The notes below the pieces were generated by a model that made no database searches, was not told the DNA's origin, and saw only the letters and a program-made list of their open reading frames with translations. A stretch of DNA of 28,078 bases from SIG636 sp045592105 (GTDB taxonomy: Bacteria > Bacillota > Clostridia > Oscillospirales > CAG-382), in contig JAZNUB010000017.1 of NCBI GenBank assembly GCA_045592105.1, forward strand, positions 1 to 28,078, written 5' to 3'. Below, piece after piece: positions 7,084 through 15,069 of the stretch. A program made the translations under genes and the position numbers. Position 1 is the first letter of the stretch. Each line of letters begins with the position of its first letter.

Positions 7084-9027
7084 ATGGCTGAATTAGGATT
7101 GGGTTCATACAAAAACATAAACGCGTTTGTTGAAGCAAAGCTAAAAGCGTACAGCGAAACCGACAAAGGCTTTTCCTCTCTTTTCGAGATGTGCTTTAGC
7201 GAAAAAAGCAACGTTATGTACGAACGAAGCGAGGGGTACAGGATTATTAAAACCACCTATGGCGAGGCGTACAACGGCGTGCTTAGAACAGCTTCCGCTT
7301 TAAGCGCAAGGCTTTGCGGCGCTATCTACAATTCCGTTGTGGGCATCTATATGGAAAACAGCCTTGAGTGGATAGAGTGCTTTTGGGCTGTTATTGCCTG
7401 TGGCTTCAGGCCCTTGCTTCTTAATTTAAGGCTGGACGATAGCACGCTTAACCAAGCGCTTGCGGATTGCAAGGCTTTTGCGGTTATATCCGATGGAAAG
7501 CAGTTTTCGGTTCCCACAATTAAAGCAAACGAGCTTGCAAACGGTGCAAACGGCTTTAAGCCCGATAAGTTCGGTACGGAGATACTGCTTATGTCCTCCG
7601 GCACCTCAAGCCATGTTAAGGTATGCGCTTATTCGGCAGAAGAGCTGTATTATCAGGTGTTGGACAGCTATGAGATAATAAAAGAATGCAAGGCTATGAA
7701 AACGCACTACAAGGGGCATCTAAAGCTTTTAACCTTCCTGCCCTTCTACCACGTTTTCGGGCTTATTGCGGTATATATGTGGTTCGCCTTCTTTTCGCGC
7801 ACCTTCGTACAGCTTAACGATATGGCGCCGCAAACCATCGTTGGCACCATAAAGCGGCACAAGGTAACGCATATTTTTGCGGTGCCTCTGTTTTGGGAAA
7901 AGGTGTATGAGGAAGCGATAAAAACCATCAAGGGCAGGGGTGAAAAGACCTATGCCAAGTTTTTGCGCGGTATGAAGCTGGCGGACAGGATTGGTGACGT
8001 GCCGCTTTTAGGCAGGATTTTTTCAAGGCTTGCTTTCAAGGAGGTGCGCCAAAACCTGTTTGGAGAAAGCATAAGCTTTATGATAACGGGCGGCAGCGGC
8101 ATTGGAAACAGCGTGCTAAGCTTTTTCAACAATATCGGATACCGCCTTGCCAACGGCTACGGGATGACGGAGATCGGCATTACCTCCGTAGAGCTTTCAA
8201 GCAAAAAGCGTTTGCTTAACGGCGGGTTTGTTGGCAAGCCTATGTCCTTTGTGGAATACAAGATAAATAACGAGGGTGAGCTGCTTGTACGCGGCAAGGT
8301 GATTGCGCGCTACGTTATAAAGGACGGGGCAGTTATCGCTAACGACGATTGGTTTAACACCAAGGATTTGGCAGAATGTAAAAACGGGCACTACCTTATA
8401 CTTGGCAGGAGGGATGACGTTGTTATCTCCTCCGCAGGGGAGAACGTTAATCCCAACCTGTTAGAGCCGCATTTTAAAGATATAGCGGGCGTAGGCGGGG
8501 TTTGCATTATAGGCGGCAAGCAAAACGGTGAAACCGTGCCGATACTGCTTGTTTCCATAAACAAGCACACAACCAAGGAACGCTTTGAGCAGATAGATGC
8601 GGAGATTAAAGAGCGTATAAACGCGATAAACGCCGCACAGCTTTTACGCAAGGTTGTATACGTAACGGCTTTGCTTATACAAGGGCAAGAGTTTAAGCTT
8701 AACCGCACGCGGATAAGGGCGGACTATGAGAACGGCAGCTTTCCCGTTTACGATTATAACGCCGAAATCGATGTATCAAGCGGGGACGAGCTGTTTGAGC
8801 AGATACGGCAGCTTTTTGCGCTTGCGCTTGACAAGCCCGTTAGCGATATCGGCGCGGATGCGGATTTCTTTTTGGACCACGGCGGTACAAGCCTTGATTA
8901 TTTCGCTATGGTGTCCAAAATGCAGGAGGAGTTTGGCGTGCCCTTCCCTACCGCGGGTGGCAACAGCTTAAACACCGTGAACGGAATATACGAATTTATA
9001 AAGGCTGAAAAAGGCAATGCTTATTAA
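7084..9027 (+). CDS. Acyl/aryl-AMP ligase fused to an acyl carrier protein domain
   Basis: 647 residues. The adenylation part spans about 1-555: P-loop region LLMSSGTSSHVKV (168-180), FYHVFGL (221-227), NGYGMTE (357-363), NTKD (425-428), GRRDDVV (441-447) and the likely catalytic lysine in FKLNR (Lys538). The P-loop is unusual, lacking the usual TTGxPKG glycines. A C-terminal carrier domain (about 570-642) has DHGGTSLDYF with Ser603 as the predicted phosphopantetheine site. The enzyme would adenylate a carboxylic acid and load it on its own carrier. The ATG at 7084 is chosen; TTG codons lie in frame at 7075 and 7081. The ribosome site is weak (GGGCGG). First gene of a seven-gene operon. Substrate unknown; fatty acid is the default guess, aryl or amino acid possible. 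Confidence 0.88.
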   Translation: MAELGLGSYKNINAFVEAKLKAYSETDKGFSSLFEMCFSEKSNVMYERSEGYRIIKTTYGEAYNGVLRTASALSARLCGAIYNSVVGIYMENSLEWIECFWAVIACGFRPLLLNLRLDDSTLNQALADCKAFAVISDGKQFSVPTIKANELANGANGFKPDKFGTEILLMSSGTSSHVKVCAYSAEELYYQVLDSYEIIKECKAMKTHYKGHLKLLTFLPFYHVFGLIAVYMWFAFFSRTFVQLNDMAPQTIVGTIKRHKVTHIFAVPLFWEKVYEEAIKTIKGRGEKTYAKFLRGMKLADRIGDVPLLGRIFSRLAFKEVRQNLFGESISFMITGGSGIGNSVLSFFNNIGYRLANGYGMTEIGITSVELSSKKRLLNGGFVGKPMSFVEYKINNEGELLVRGKVIARYVIKDGAVIANDDWFNTKDLAECKNGHYLILGRRDDVVISSAGENVNPNLLEPHFKDIAGVGGVCIIGGKQNGETVPILLVSINKHTTKERFEQIDAEIKERINAINAAQLLRKVVYVTALLIQGQEFKLNRTRIRADYENGSFPVYDYNAEIDVSSGDELFEQIRQLFALALDKPVSDIGADADFFLDHGGTSLDYFAMVSKMQEEFGVPFPTAGGNSLNTVNGIYEFIKAEKGNAY

Positions 9028-9658
9028 ATTTTGGAACTGGTTTACAAAGCTTACCGCGTGGCCAATACAATGGCTTTTGTTTAGAACAAAGATATATTAC
9101 GAGGACCCGTCAAAGCAAAAAAGGCATATCAAGGGCCCCGCTGTAATCATATCAAACCACACCTCTGTTTTTGATTACGTTGTTTGGCTTTTTGTGTTCT
9201 ACACGCGCACCGTGCGCTTTCAGATGGCGGAGCTGCTTTTTAAAAAGAAGGTGCTTGGCGTATTGCTTAGGATGCTTGGCGGCATTTACGTTGACAGAGA
9301 TGCAAAAAACTTTGGCTTTGTTACGGAATCGCTTGATATACTTGAAAACGGCGGTGTTGTGGGCATTTTTCCCGAAAGCCGCATACCCCTAAAGCACGAA
9401 AAAACGCCCTTGGAGTTTAAAACCAGCGCGGCGTATATCGCGCTGACAAGCGGCGTGCCCGTTATACCCGTATACACAAACGGCTCATATTTTAACCGCA
9501 AGCGTGCCGCGGCTATTATCGGCAAGCCCTTAATAGCAAGCGAGCTTACAAAGCAGGGCCTTACGGATAAAGAGAACATAAACGAGGTTTCCGTGCAGTT
9601 ACGAAACAGAATTATAGAATTGGAGAAGCTTTTTAATGAAAAACACAAAGCAAGCTAA
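9017..9658 (+). CDS. PlsC-type 1-acylglycerol-phosphate acyltransferase homologue (first copy)
   Basis: 213 residues. Acyltransferase block I NHTSVFD at 47-53 (catalytic His48, Asp53) is intact. Block III is FPESRIPL (118-125), with Ser where most PlsC proteins have Gly (FPEG). Block IV is VPVIPV (147-152). The N-terminal Trp-rich segment (FWNWFTKLTAWPIQWLLF) probably lies on the membrane face. Such enzymes move an acyl group from acyl-ACP or acyl-CoA to a lysophospholipid or other hydroxyl acceptor. It overlaps the ligase-ACP gene by 11 bp, so it is coupled to it. Confidence 0.88.
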   Translation: MLIKFWNWFTKLTAWPIQWLLFRTKIYYEDPSKQKRHIKGPAVIISNHTSVFDYVVWLFVFYTRTVRFQMAELLFKKKVLGVLLRMLGGIYVDRDAKNFGFVTESLDILENGGVVGIFPESRIPLKHEKTPLEFKTSAAYIALTSGVPVIPVYTNGSYFNRKRAAAIIGKPLIASELTKQGLTDKENINEVSVQLRNRIIELEKLFNEKHKAS

Positions 9659-10289
9659 AAGCAAGCTGTTTTCCTTAAAATACCTTTTTTACGATTTTAC
9701 CAAAATATCGGCTTTTCTTCCCGGTCTTATTTGGTTTAGGCCTAAATTTATATACGAAAACGAAAAGGCAAAGAAAAAAATACGCGGCGGTGCGTTGGTT
9801 ATAGCCAACCATTGCACTTTTTACGACCCTGTATATCTTATGTCCGCCATTTGGTACAGAAGGCACCATTTCGTATGCTTAAAGCAGTTTTTTATGAGCA
9901 AGGCAGGCTGGCTTTTTAAGCTGTTTCTTTGTATCCCGATAGATACGGGCAACTTTGGCTTCGGCTCGTTTCACGAGATAGTGGAGCATTTGCAGGCGGG
10001 GGAGCTTGTTTCGCTATACCCCGAAGGGCACGTTAACGTAGAGGATACCAGCATAAAGGCGTTTAAATCGGGGGTTGTGCTTATGTCGCTTAAAGGCAAA
10101 AGCCCGATAGTGCCCGTATACATAGAGCCGAAAAAGCACTTTTACAACAGGCTTAAGGCGGTTATAGGCGAGCCTGTAGACATTGTTGCGCTGTACGGCG
10201 AAAAGCCAAGCTTTGCACAGGTGGAGGAGATTGCAAGGCTGCTTAAAGAAAAAGAAGAAAATTTAAAGAACTATATAAAGGAGAATTGA
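9636..10289 (+). CDS. PlsC-type acyltransferase homologue (second copy, diverged)
   Basis: 217 residues. Block I NHCTFYD at 58-64 (His59, Asp64), block III YPEGH at 128-132 (normal Glu-Gly), block IV IVPVYI near 158-163. Segments FLPGLIWF and GWLFKLFLCIPI suggest membrane contact. It is clearly a paralogue of the preceding gene but very different in sequence, so the two probably have different acceptors or acyl donors rather than being a recent duplication. It overlaps the previous gene by 23 bp and ends 3 bp before the next ligase. Confidence 0.88.
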   Translation: MKNTKQAKSKLFSLKYLFYDFTKISAFLPGLIWFRPKFIYENEKAKKKIRGGALVIANHCTFYDPVYLMSAIWYRRHHFVCLKQFFMSKAGWLFKLFLCIPIDTGNFGFGSFHEIVEHLQAGELVSLYPEGHVNVEDTSIKAFKSGVVLMSLKGKSPIVPVYIEPKKHFYNRLKAVIGEPVDIVALYGEKPSFAQVEEIARLLKEKEENLKNYIKEN

Positions 10290-10292
10290 TTT

Positions 10293-11804
10293 ATGGTAAC
10301 TCAATCCCGCGAAGTATTCAGAAAATACACAGACGATGCAACCTTTGACAAGATTAAGGAATATGAAACTATCAGCGAAATGTGGCAAGCATGCAAAACG
10401 GAATTTGCAAACAGCGTTGCCATAGAGGATGCAGGCGTTAAGTACACCTACGCAACGCTTGATAACGATGCGGCTACTTTCAGAACGCTTATAAAGGCAG
10501 AGGGTGACGATGCTATCCGCGTTGGTATACTTGCGGCAAACTCCTACGATTTTGTTAAGGCGTTTCTTGCAGTAACAACGCTTGGGTACACGGCAGTTGT
10601 TCTGCCCGCACAGCTTGACGCGATGACGGTTTTTGGCTGTTGTATGAAGTACGGCATAAGCAAGCTTGTTTATCAGCCCGAATTAGAGGAGAAAACCGCT
10701 ATCCTTGCACAAAAGAACCCCACAGTTGCACTTATTAAAACTACGGACAGCGCCGATACCGCTACCGATATGCGCTTTACAAGCGGCAAAACACCCTGCG
10801 TTGTTATGTTCACAGGCGGTACAACGGGTAAAAGCAAGGGGGCGCTTTTGTCCAACGCCGCTATTATGCAGGGCGTTGTAAACGGCTGCTACGGCTACAA
10901 GGAGGTATTTGGGCAAAGATACATTCTTGTGCTTCCGCTTTCTCATATTTTCGGCTTGGTACGCAATTTGCTTACCTCGCTTTACACGGGCAGTACCTTG
11001 TTTATATGCAGAAACAACAAGGATATGTTCAGAGATATAGCGATGTTCAGACCTACGATACTTGTAGTTGTACCCGCGCTTGCCGAAATGGCACTAACGC
11101 TATCCAAAAAGTTTGGCAAAAATATGCTTGGCGCGGATATGAAATACATCATCTGCGGTGCCGCCGCAGTTGCGCCCTATCTTGTAACCGAGTATGCAAA
11201 GCTTGGGATAACGCTTTTCCCCGGCTACGGCTTAACGGAATCTGCAAACCTTGTATCGGGCAACCCCGAATGCCAAACCAAAACCGATTCCGTTGGTATC
11301 CCCTACCCCAACCAAGAGCTACGGATAGAAAACGGCGAGCTTTGGCTTAAAGGCAAAAATATGATGGAAGGCTATATTGGCGAGGAAGAAAACGCATACG
11401 AGGACGGTTGGTTTAAAACGGGCGACCTTGTTAGGCTTGATGAGGACGGTTTTCTTTACATTGTTGGCAGAATTAAGGAGATAATAGTGCTTGCCAACGG
11501 TGAGAACATCTCCCCTGCCGAAATTGAAGCAAAGTTTAACGCGCTTGACTGTATACAGGATTCCCAAGTGTTTGAGGACGTGAACGATTTCGGCGCGCAT
11601 ATCCTTGCTTTAGAGGTTGTTCCGCGCGCTACCGAGCTTGCAGGTGTTCCCGAAGAGGAGCGCGGAAGCTTTATCATGGGCGAGCTTGAGAAAGTTAACG
11701 CCTCGCTTTTGCCGCACGAGCGTGTAAATAAAATAACCATCAGAACAAGCGATTTCGAAAGAACGCCCAGTATGAAGATTGTGAGATATAAGAAATGCAA
11801 CTAA
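10293..11804 (+). CDS. Second AMP-forming acyl ligase (stand-alone acyl-ACP/acyl-CoA synthetase type)
   Basis: 503 residues, the usual length of class I adenylate-forming ligases. Canonical motifs are present: FTGGTTGKSKG (173-183), LPLSHIFGL (214-222), FPGYGLTE (309-316), GWFKTGD (372-378), GRIKEIIVLANGENISP (392-408) and the catalytic lysine in PSMKIVR (Lys495). It has no carrier domain; the free ACP is encoded directly downstream and overlaps by 10 bp, so it probably loads that ACP. Ribosome site AAGGAG precedes the ATG. Unlike the first ligase its P-loop is textbook, so the two ligases likely differ in substrate. Confidence 0.92.
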   Translation: MVTQSREVFRKYTDDATFDKIKEYETISEMWQACKTEFANSVAIEDAGVKYTYATLDNDAATFRTLIKAEGDDAIRVGILAANSYDFVKAFLAVTTLGYTAVVLPAQLDAMTVFGCCMKYGISKLVYQPELEEKTAILAQKNPTVALIKTTDSADTATDMRFTSGKTPCVVMFTGGTTGKSKGALLSNAAIMQGVVNGCYGYKEVFGQRYILVLPLSHIFGLVRNLLTSLYTGSTLFICRNNKDMFRDIAMFRPTILVVVPALAEMALTLSKKFGKNMLGADMKYIICGAAAVAPYLVTEYAKLGITLFPGYGLTESANLVSGNPECQTKTDSVGIPYPNQELRIENGELWLKGKNMMEGYIGEEENAYEDGWFKTGDLVRLDEDGFLYIVGRIKEIIVLANGENISPAEIEAKFNALDCIQDSQVFEDVNDFGAHILALEVVPRATELAGVPEEERGSFIMGELEKVNASLLPHERVNKITIRTSDFERTPSMKIVRYKKCN

Positions 11805-12049
11805 GCAGAAACGAAATAATTGAAAAGCTTAAGGATATACTTGTTTCCGCGGGTGACGGTAACACGGCTATGGTGGACGGTTGCACGGAAAGCACTAAGC
11901 TTATTACAGAGCTTGGGCTTTCCTCCGTTAGCATGCTGTTTATGGTTATCGCCATCGAGGAGGAGTTTGGTATAAGATTTGATAACGTTGGCGTTTCGGA
12001 TTTTGAAACGCTTGGCAACGTTGTGGACTATATAGAAGGCAAGCTTTAA
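11795..12049 (+). CDS. Acyl carrier protein
   Basis: 84 residues, an acidic helical protein. The modification site is in ELGLSSVSMLFMV, Ser44 being the predicted phosphopantetheine serine (a GLSS form of the common DSL motif). The later IEEEFGI and DFETLGNVVDYIE segments fit ACP helices 3 and 4. It overlaps the upstream ligase and lies 2 bp before a gene with a phosphopantetheinyl transferase domain. It is probably dedicated to this pathway, not the housekeeping fatty-acid ACP, which normally has DSL and sits with fab genes. Confidence 0.93.
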   Translation: MQLSRNEIIEKLKDILVSAGDGNTAMVDGCTESTKLITELGLSSVSMLFMVIAIEEEFGIRFDNVGVSDFETLGNVVDYIEGKL

Positions 12050-12051
12050 TA

Positions 12052-13095
12052 ATGAAATGGCAACCCAACGAATGCCGCGCAGGCGATATGGTGCGGGTGC
12101 GGCTTGGCTCTATATACCATTACGGTATATTTGTAAGCGAGGACGAGGTTATACAGTTTGGTTTACCGCCAACGCCGCAAAACCTTGCAAAAAACAAGGA
12201 TTTTACCGTTTGCACAACAAGCGTTTACGAGTTTTCCTGCGGGAATATAGTTGAAAAAGCGGTATTTAGCTTTAAGGAACGGCTAAAGAAGTTTTCACGC
12301 GCAAAAATCGTTAAAAACGCCATCTCTCATCTCGGAGAGGGCGGCTATAACCTGATACACAACAATTGCGAGCATTTTGTTTACCTTTGCGTGTTTGGCA
12401 AAAAGCGAAGCACGCAGGAGGAGGAGGCGCGCAAGCGCTGGAGCAACAGGCCCGTGCTGGACGTTTACGTTATGCCCATCCCCTCACAGGTGCAGATAAC
12501 GCCCGTATACCCGAAAGCGCGCAATGCGGAGATAGAAAAATGCCAAAGCTTAGAGCTTAAAAACGCAAAATACTGCGTTTGGCAGTTACTTTTGCTTGCG
12601 GCGGAAAAAAGCCTTGGGCTTGAAGCTAAGGACATCTGCTTTAAAAAAAGCAAAGGCGGCAAATGGTATGCAAAAAATATGTGCTTTTCCCTATCGCATA
12701 CCGATACTGCCGTAGCGGTTGCGGTATCAAAGCAAGAAGTTGGCGTTGACATAGAAAGCGTTTCGGGCTTTAGCGGCAAGGAAGAAAAGCTTCCCTTGCT
12801 TTGTGAAAAGGTGCTTACACAGCGCGAAAAGGGCGTTAAAGGTGCAGATAGCGTGCTTGGCTTTTTGCGGCTTTGGACGAAGAAGGAAGCCATATTTAAA
12901 GCAGGAAACGCAAAAAGCTTTGTGCCGTGCGATATCGAAACGGAAAGCTTTACAACGGCAACGCATATAATAAACGCACCAAACGAAGCCGTGGTTTCGG
13001 TTTGCTCCGAAAGTGCGGAGAAGGCTCGATACTACATCGTAAACGAAAGCACTGTAACAGCGGCGCAGAAGAAAAGGCTTGAGGCGGAGACGTAA
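12052..13095 (+). CDS. LRAT-like acyltransferase/hydrolase fused to a 4'-phosphopantetheinyl transferase
   Basis: 347 residues in two parts. Residues 1-118 form an LRAT/PLAAT-like domain: GDMVRV (11-16), His23 in IYHYGIF, and the Cys-nucleophile motif NNCEHF with Cys106. The second active-site His of mammalian PLAAT enzymes is at the spacing where this protein has Gln35. Residues about 140-340 are an Sfp-like phosphopantetheinyl transferase: FSLSHTDTAVAVAVS (212-226), metal-binding GVDIE (231-235) and WTKKEA (275-280). The transferase would activate both ACP domains of the operon. The LRAT part forms acyl-cysteine intermediates in known relatives and could move acyl groups to a lipid amine or hydroxyl. 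I do not know this fusion from characterised proteins. Domain calls are firm, roles inferred. Confidence 0.85.
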   Translation: MKWQPNECRAGDMVRVRLGSIYHYGIFVSEDEVIQFGLPPTPQNLAKNKDFTVCTTSVYEFSCGNIVEKAVFSFKERLKKFSRAKIVKNAISHLGEGGYNLIHNNCEHFVYLCVFGKKRSTQEEEARKRWSNRPVLDVYVMPIPSQVQITPVYPKARNAEIEKCQSLELKNAKYCVWQLLLLAAEKSLGLEAKDICFKKSKGGKWYAKNMCFSLSHTDTAVAVAVSKQEVGVDIESVSGFSGKEEKLPLLCEKVLTQREKGVKGADSVLGFLRLWTKKEAIFKAGNAKSFVPCDIETESFTTATHIINAPNEAVVSVCSESAEKARYYIVNESTVTAAQKKRLEAET

Positions 13096-13100
13096 CTTTT

Positions 13101-14036
13101 ATGAAAGCATTTCTTTTAATAACAGCGGCGGTATCGCTGGTTTATACCGTTTTTGTAATAGGCCCATCGGCAACTGTGTTTTTCACGTTTTTTGTGCCGT
13201 TTAAAGCTCCGTTGCACGAGGGCAAAAAGGCAAAAAACAGCTATCTGCGCCCTTATAACAAGCAGTTAGAGCGCGCACGAAAAGCGATAAACAGCCTTGA
13301 AAGCACGCCCATAACGCTAACGGCAAGGGATGGCGTTGCGCTTAAAGGCAGGTTTTACAGCCATCAAAGCAAAAAAACGGTTGTTTTCGCACACGGATAC
13401 CGAACAAAGCCACTAACCAATATGCCCGTGCAGTTTGCGCTGTTTTATAACGAGGGGTTTAACCTTTTATGCTTCGACCAGCGCGCGCATTGGGAAAGCG
13501 GCGGAAGCTTTAGCGGCTTTGGCATTTTGGAGCAGTACGACCTTATGGAGTGGGTAAGCTGGGTTTTAGCGAACACCCAAACCGAGGAGGTTTTGATATA
13601 CGGCACGTCTATGGGCTGTGTTGCAACGGGCTTCGCCTCCGATAAGCTGGATAGCACTAAGGTTAAAGCTATCGTTATGGACTGCGGCTACAGCTCTGTT
13701 TACAACCAGTTTTATAAGGAATGTAAGGCAAAGCGTATGCCTGCGCGGCTAATGATGCCTATAATCAGGCTGCTTGCAAAGCTTTTTATTAAGCAGGATA
13801 TAAAAACGCCCGTGGCAAGCTCCTTAAAGGAAAGCCGTATACCCGCGTTTTTCCTGCACGGTACCAAGGATGAAACCGTGCCCTTTAGCTTCACGCAGGA
13901 AACGTTTGCGGCGCACGGCGCGGATAAGGAGCTGGCTTTGGTTGATGGTGCTAACCACACGCTTGCGCTTCTTGTTGGCGGCGATGAGGTTAAAAACAAG
14001 ATGCTTAGCTTTATAGGTAAATACTTCACGGTATAA
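13101..14036 (+). CDS. Membrane-anchored alpha/beta hydrolase
   Basis: 311 residues. An N-terminal membrane segment (about 3-34) is followed by an alpha/beta hydrolase fold of the serine-aminopeptidase/BAAT-like type. The HG oxyanion region is FAHGYRTKP (96-104), nucleophile elbow YGTSMG (Ser170), acid Asp257 in GTKDETVP, and His286 in GANHTLA. It starts 5 bp after the LRAT fusion and ends the operon. It may trim, proof-read or release acyl chains, or hydrolyse the finished lipid. No strong terminator follows, only AT-rich sequence. Confidence 0.87.
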   Translation: MKAFLLITAAVSLVYTVFVIGPSATVFFTFFVPFKAPLHEGKKAKNSYLRPYNKQLERARKAINSLESTPITLTARDGVALKGRFYSHQSKKTVVFAHGYRTKPLTNMPVQFALFYNEGFNLLCFDQRAHWESGGSFSGFGILEQYDLMEWVSWVLANTQTEEVLIYGTSMGCVATGFASDKLDSTKVKAIVMDCGYSSVYNQFYKECKAKRMPARLMMPIIRLLAKLFIKQDIKTPVASSLKESRIPAFFLHGTKDETVPFSFTQETFAAHGADKELALVDGANHTLALLVGGDEVKNKMLSFIGKYFTV

Positions 14037-14071
14037 TTTTTTTAAAATATACTTTCATTTTTAAAAAATAG

Positions 14072-14080
14072 TGCTATAAT
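14072..14080 (+). promoter_or_regulatory. Extended -10 promoter before the zinc-ribbon genes
   Basis: TGCTATAAT (14072-14080) is a perfect extended -10. The -35 position (CTTTCA, 14052-14057) is poor, which an extended -10 can compensate. It is 23 bp upstream of the start codon. Confidence 0.6.
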
Positions 14081-14103
14081 ATCCACTTGAAAGGAGCGTT
14101 TAT

Positions 14104-14508
14104 ATGTATTGCAAAAATTGCGGAAATCAGCTTTCGGATACAGCTTTGTGCTGTGACCAATGCGGCACATCGGTTAATTCCGCGCCCGAAAACGCGGAAG
14201 AACGTAATGCACGCACGCCCATTTTGGTTTGGGGTATCATATCCGCCGCGCTTTGTCAAACCCCCGTGGCAGGAATTATCGTTTCCCTTATTGCAAGGTC
14301 TAAGGTGAAAAAGCACAAGGCTAAATACGGTAATTGCAACGGTACGGCAATGATTGGCGAAATACTAAGCCTTGTAGGGCTTATCGTAAGCATAGTAAGC
14401 ACCGTTGTTGTAGCAGCCTTCTTTTTGTTCTATATATTTATGATGTGCGTTATTTTCTTTTTATCTATGATGGGTAGCGCAACAGCAATGGCGGCAATAT
14501 TGTTTTAG
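14104..14508 (+). CDS. Zinc-ribbon membrane protein (first of a tandem pair)
   Basis: 134 residues. An N-terminal zinc ribbon has Cys pairs CKNC and CDQC (MYCKNCGNQLSDTALCCDQCG), then a short linker. Two hydrophobic regions follow: a short one around 40-60, and a long one from about residue 80 to the end in which GEILSLVGLIVSIVSTVVVAAFFLF is the core. The layout is that of DUF4190-like membrane proteins. Function unknown. AAAGGAG precedes the ATG. The gene downstream is a paralogue of the same length. Confidence 0.82.
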   Translation: MYCKNCGNQLSDTALCCDQCGTSVNSAPENAEERNARTPILVWGIISAALCQTPVAGIIVSLIARSKVKKHKAKYGNCNGTAMIGEILSLVGLIVSIVSTVVVAAFFLFYIFMMCVIFFLSMMGSATAMAAILF

Positions 14509-14589
14509 CTTTTTTAAAAACCGATATCTATTTTAAAGCCTTATGGCTTTGGAACGGAAATATATGTTTATTTGAAGGAGATCTTTATT

Positions 14590-14994
14590 ATGTACTGCAA
14601 AAATTGTGGTTTAACCGCACCCGAAGGCGCTGTTTTCTGCGCTAACTGCGGCGCGGCTATCCCCGCACAGGAAACCCCTGAGGCAACGGTTATTACCGAT
14701 TCCCCCAGAAACAGCGAGTTAGCTACTGCCGCTGGCAGAAAAGCTATGATTTGGGGTATTATCGCTTTGGTGCTTAGCGAATGGGGTATAGTTGGCTTGA
14801 TTATTTCCATCATCGCAAAGAAACATGTTAAGGGCTACATAGCAGAGTTTGGCCCCTGCACCGGTAAGGCAAAGGTTGGTCAGATACTTAGCACGGTTGC
14901 ACTTATAGTAAGCATCGTTATGACCTGCGTATGGGCAATTTATATCGCGTACTTCGTATTTCTTATAATTTTCGCTGCTTCTGTAGGAATGTAA
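14590..14994 (+). CDS. Zinc-ribbon membrane protein (second of a tandem pair)
   Basis: 134 residues from the ATG at 14590, which has AAGGAG at 14575-14580, 9 nt upstream; an in-frame TTG at 14572 would sit before the ribosome site and is rejected. The zinc ribbon is MYCKNCGLTAPEGAVFCANCG, followed by an acidic linker. Membrane segments around 50-75 and 95-134 include KVGQILSTVALIVSIVMTCVWAIYIAYFV, matching the core of the first copy. The shared layout and equal length point to tandem duplication followed by clear divergence. Role unknown. Confidence 0.82.
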   Translation: MYCKNCGLTAPEGAVFCANCGAAIPAQETPEATVITDSPRNSELATAAGRKAMIWGIIALVLSEWGIVGLIISIIAKKHVKGYIAEFGPCTGKAKVGQILSTVALIVSIVMTCVWAIYIAYFVFLIIFAASVGM

Positions 14995-15005
14995 AGCTTT
15001 ATTGA

Positions 15006-15051
15006 AGCACACGTATAGTACACCGAAAAAAGCTTATACTAACGGTGTGCT
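15006..15051. other. Interleaved inverted repeats before the hydrolase gene
   Basis: AGCACAC (15006-15012) can pair with GTGTGCT (15045-15051), and ACACCG (15020-15025) with CGGTGT (15043-15048). The two pairings are mutually exclusive because they share 15045-15048. There is no T-tract, so it is not a typical terminator. It may be an operator or a leader structure of the next gene. Confidence 0.3.
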
Positions 15052-15069
15052 GTTTAGGAAAGGATATCT

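Noticed and set aside
11006..11350. 114-residue plus-strand ORF inside the second ligase
   Set aside because: Lies wholly within a confidently assigned gene in another frame, with low-complexity Cys/Arg-rich content and no ribosome site.
7084..14036. Reading the acyl operon as a polyketide or non-ribosomal peptide cluster
   Set aside because: No ketosynthase, acyltransferase-AT, condensation or thioesterase-module sequence is present; the enzymes are those of acid activation and O/N-acyl transfer.
14038..14068. Possible terminator after the acyl operon (TTTTTTAAAA/TTTTAAAAAA)
   Set aside because: The stem is entirely A/T and too weak to be a convincing terminator; treated as ordinary AT-rich promoter DNA.
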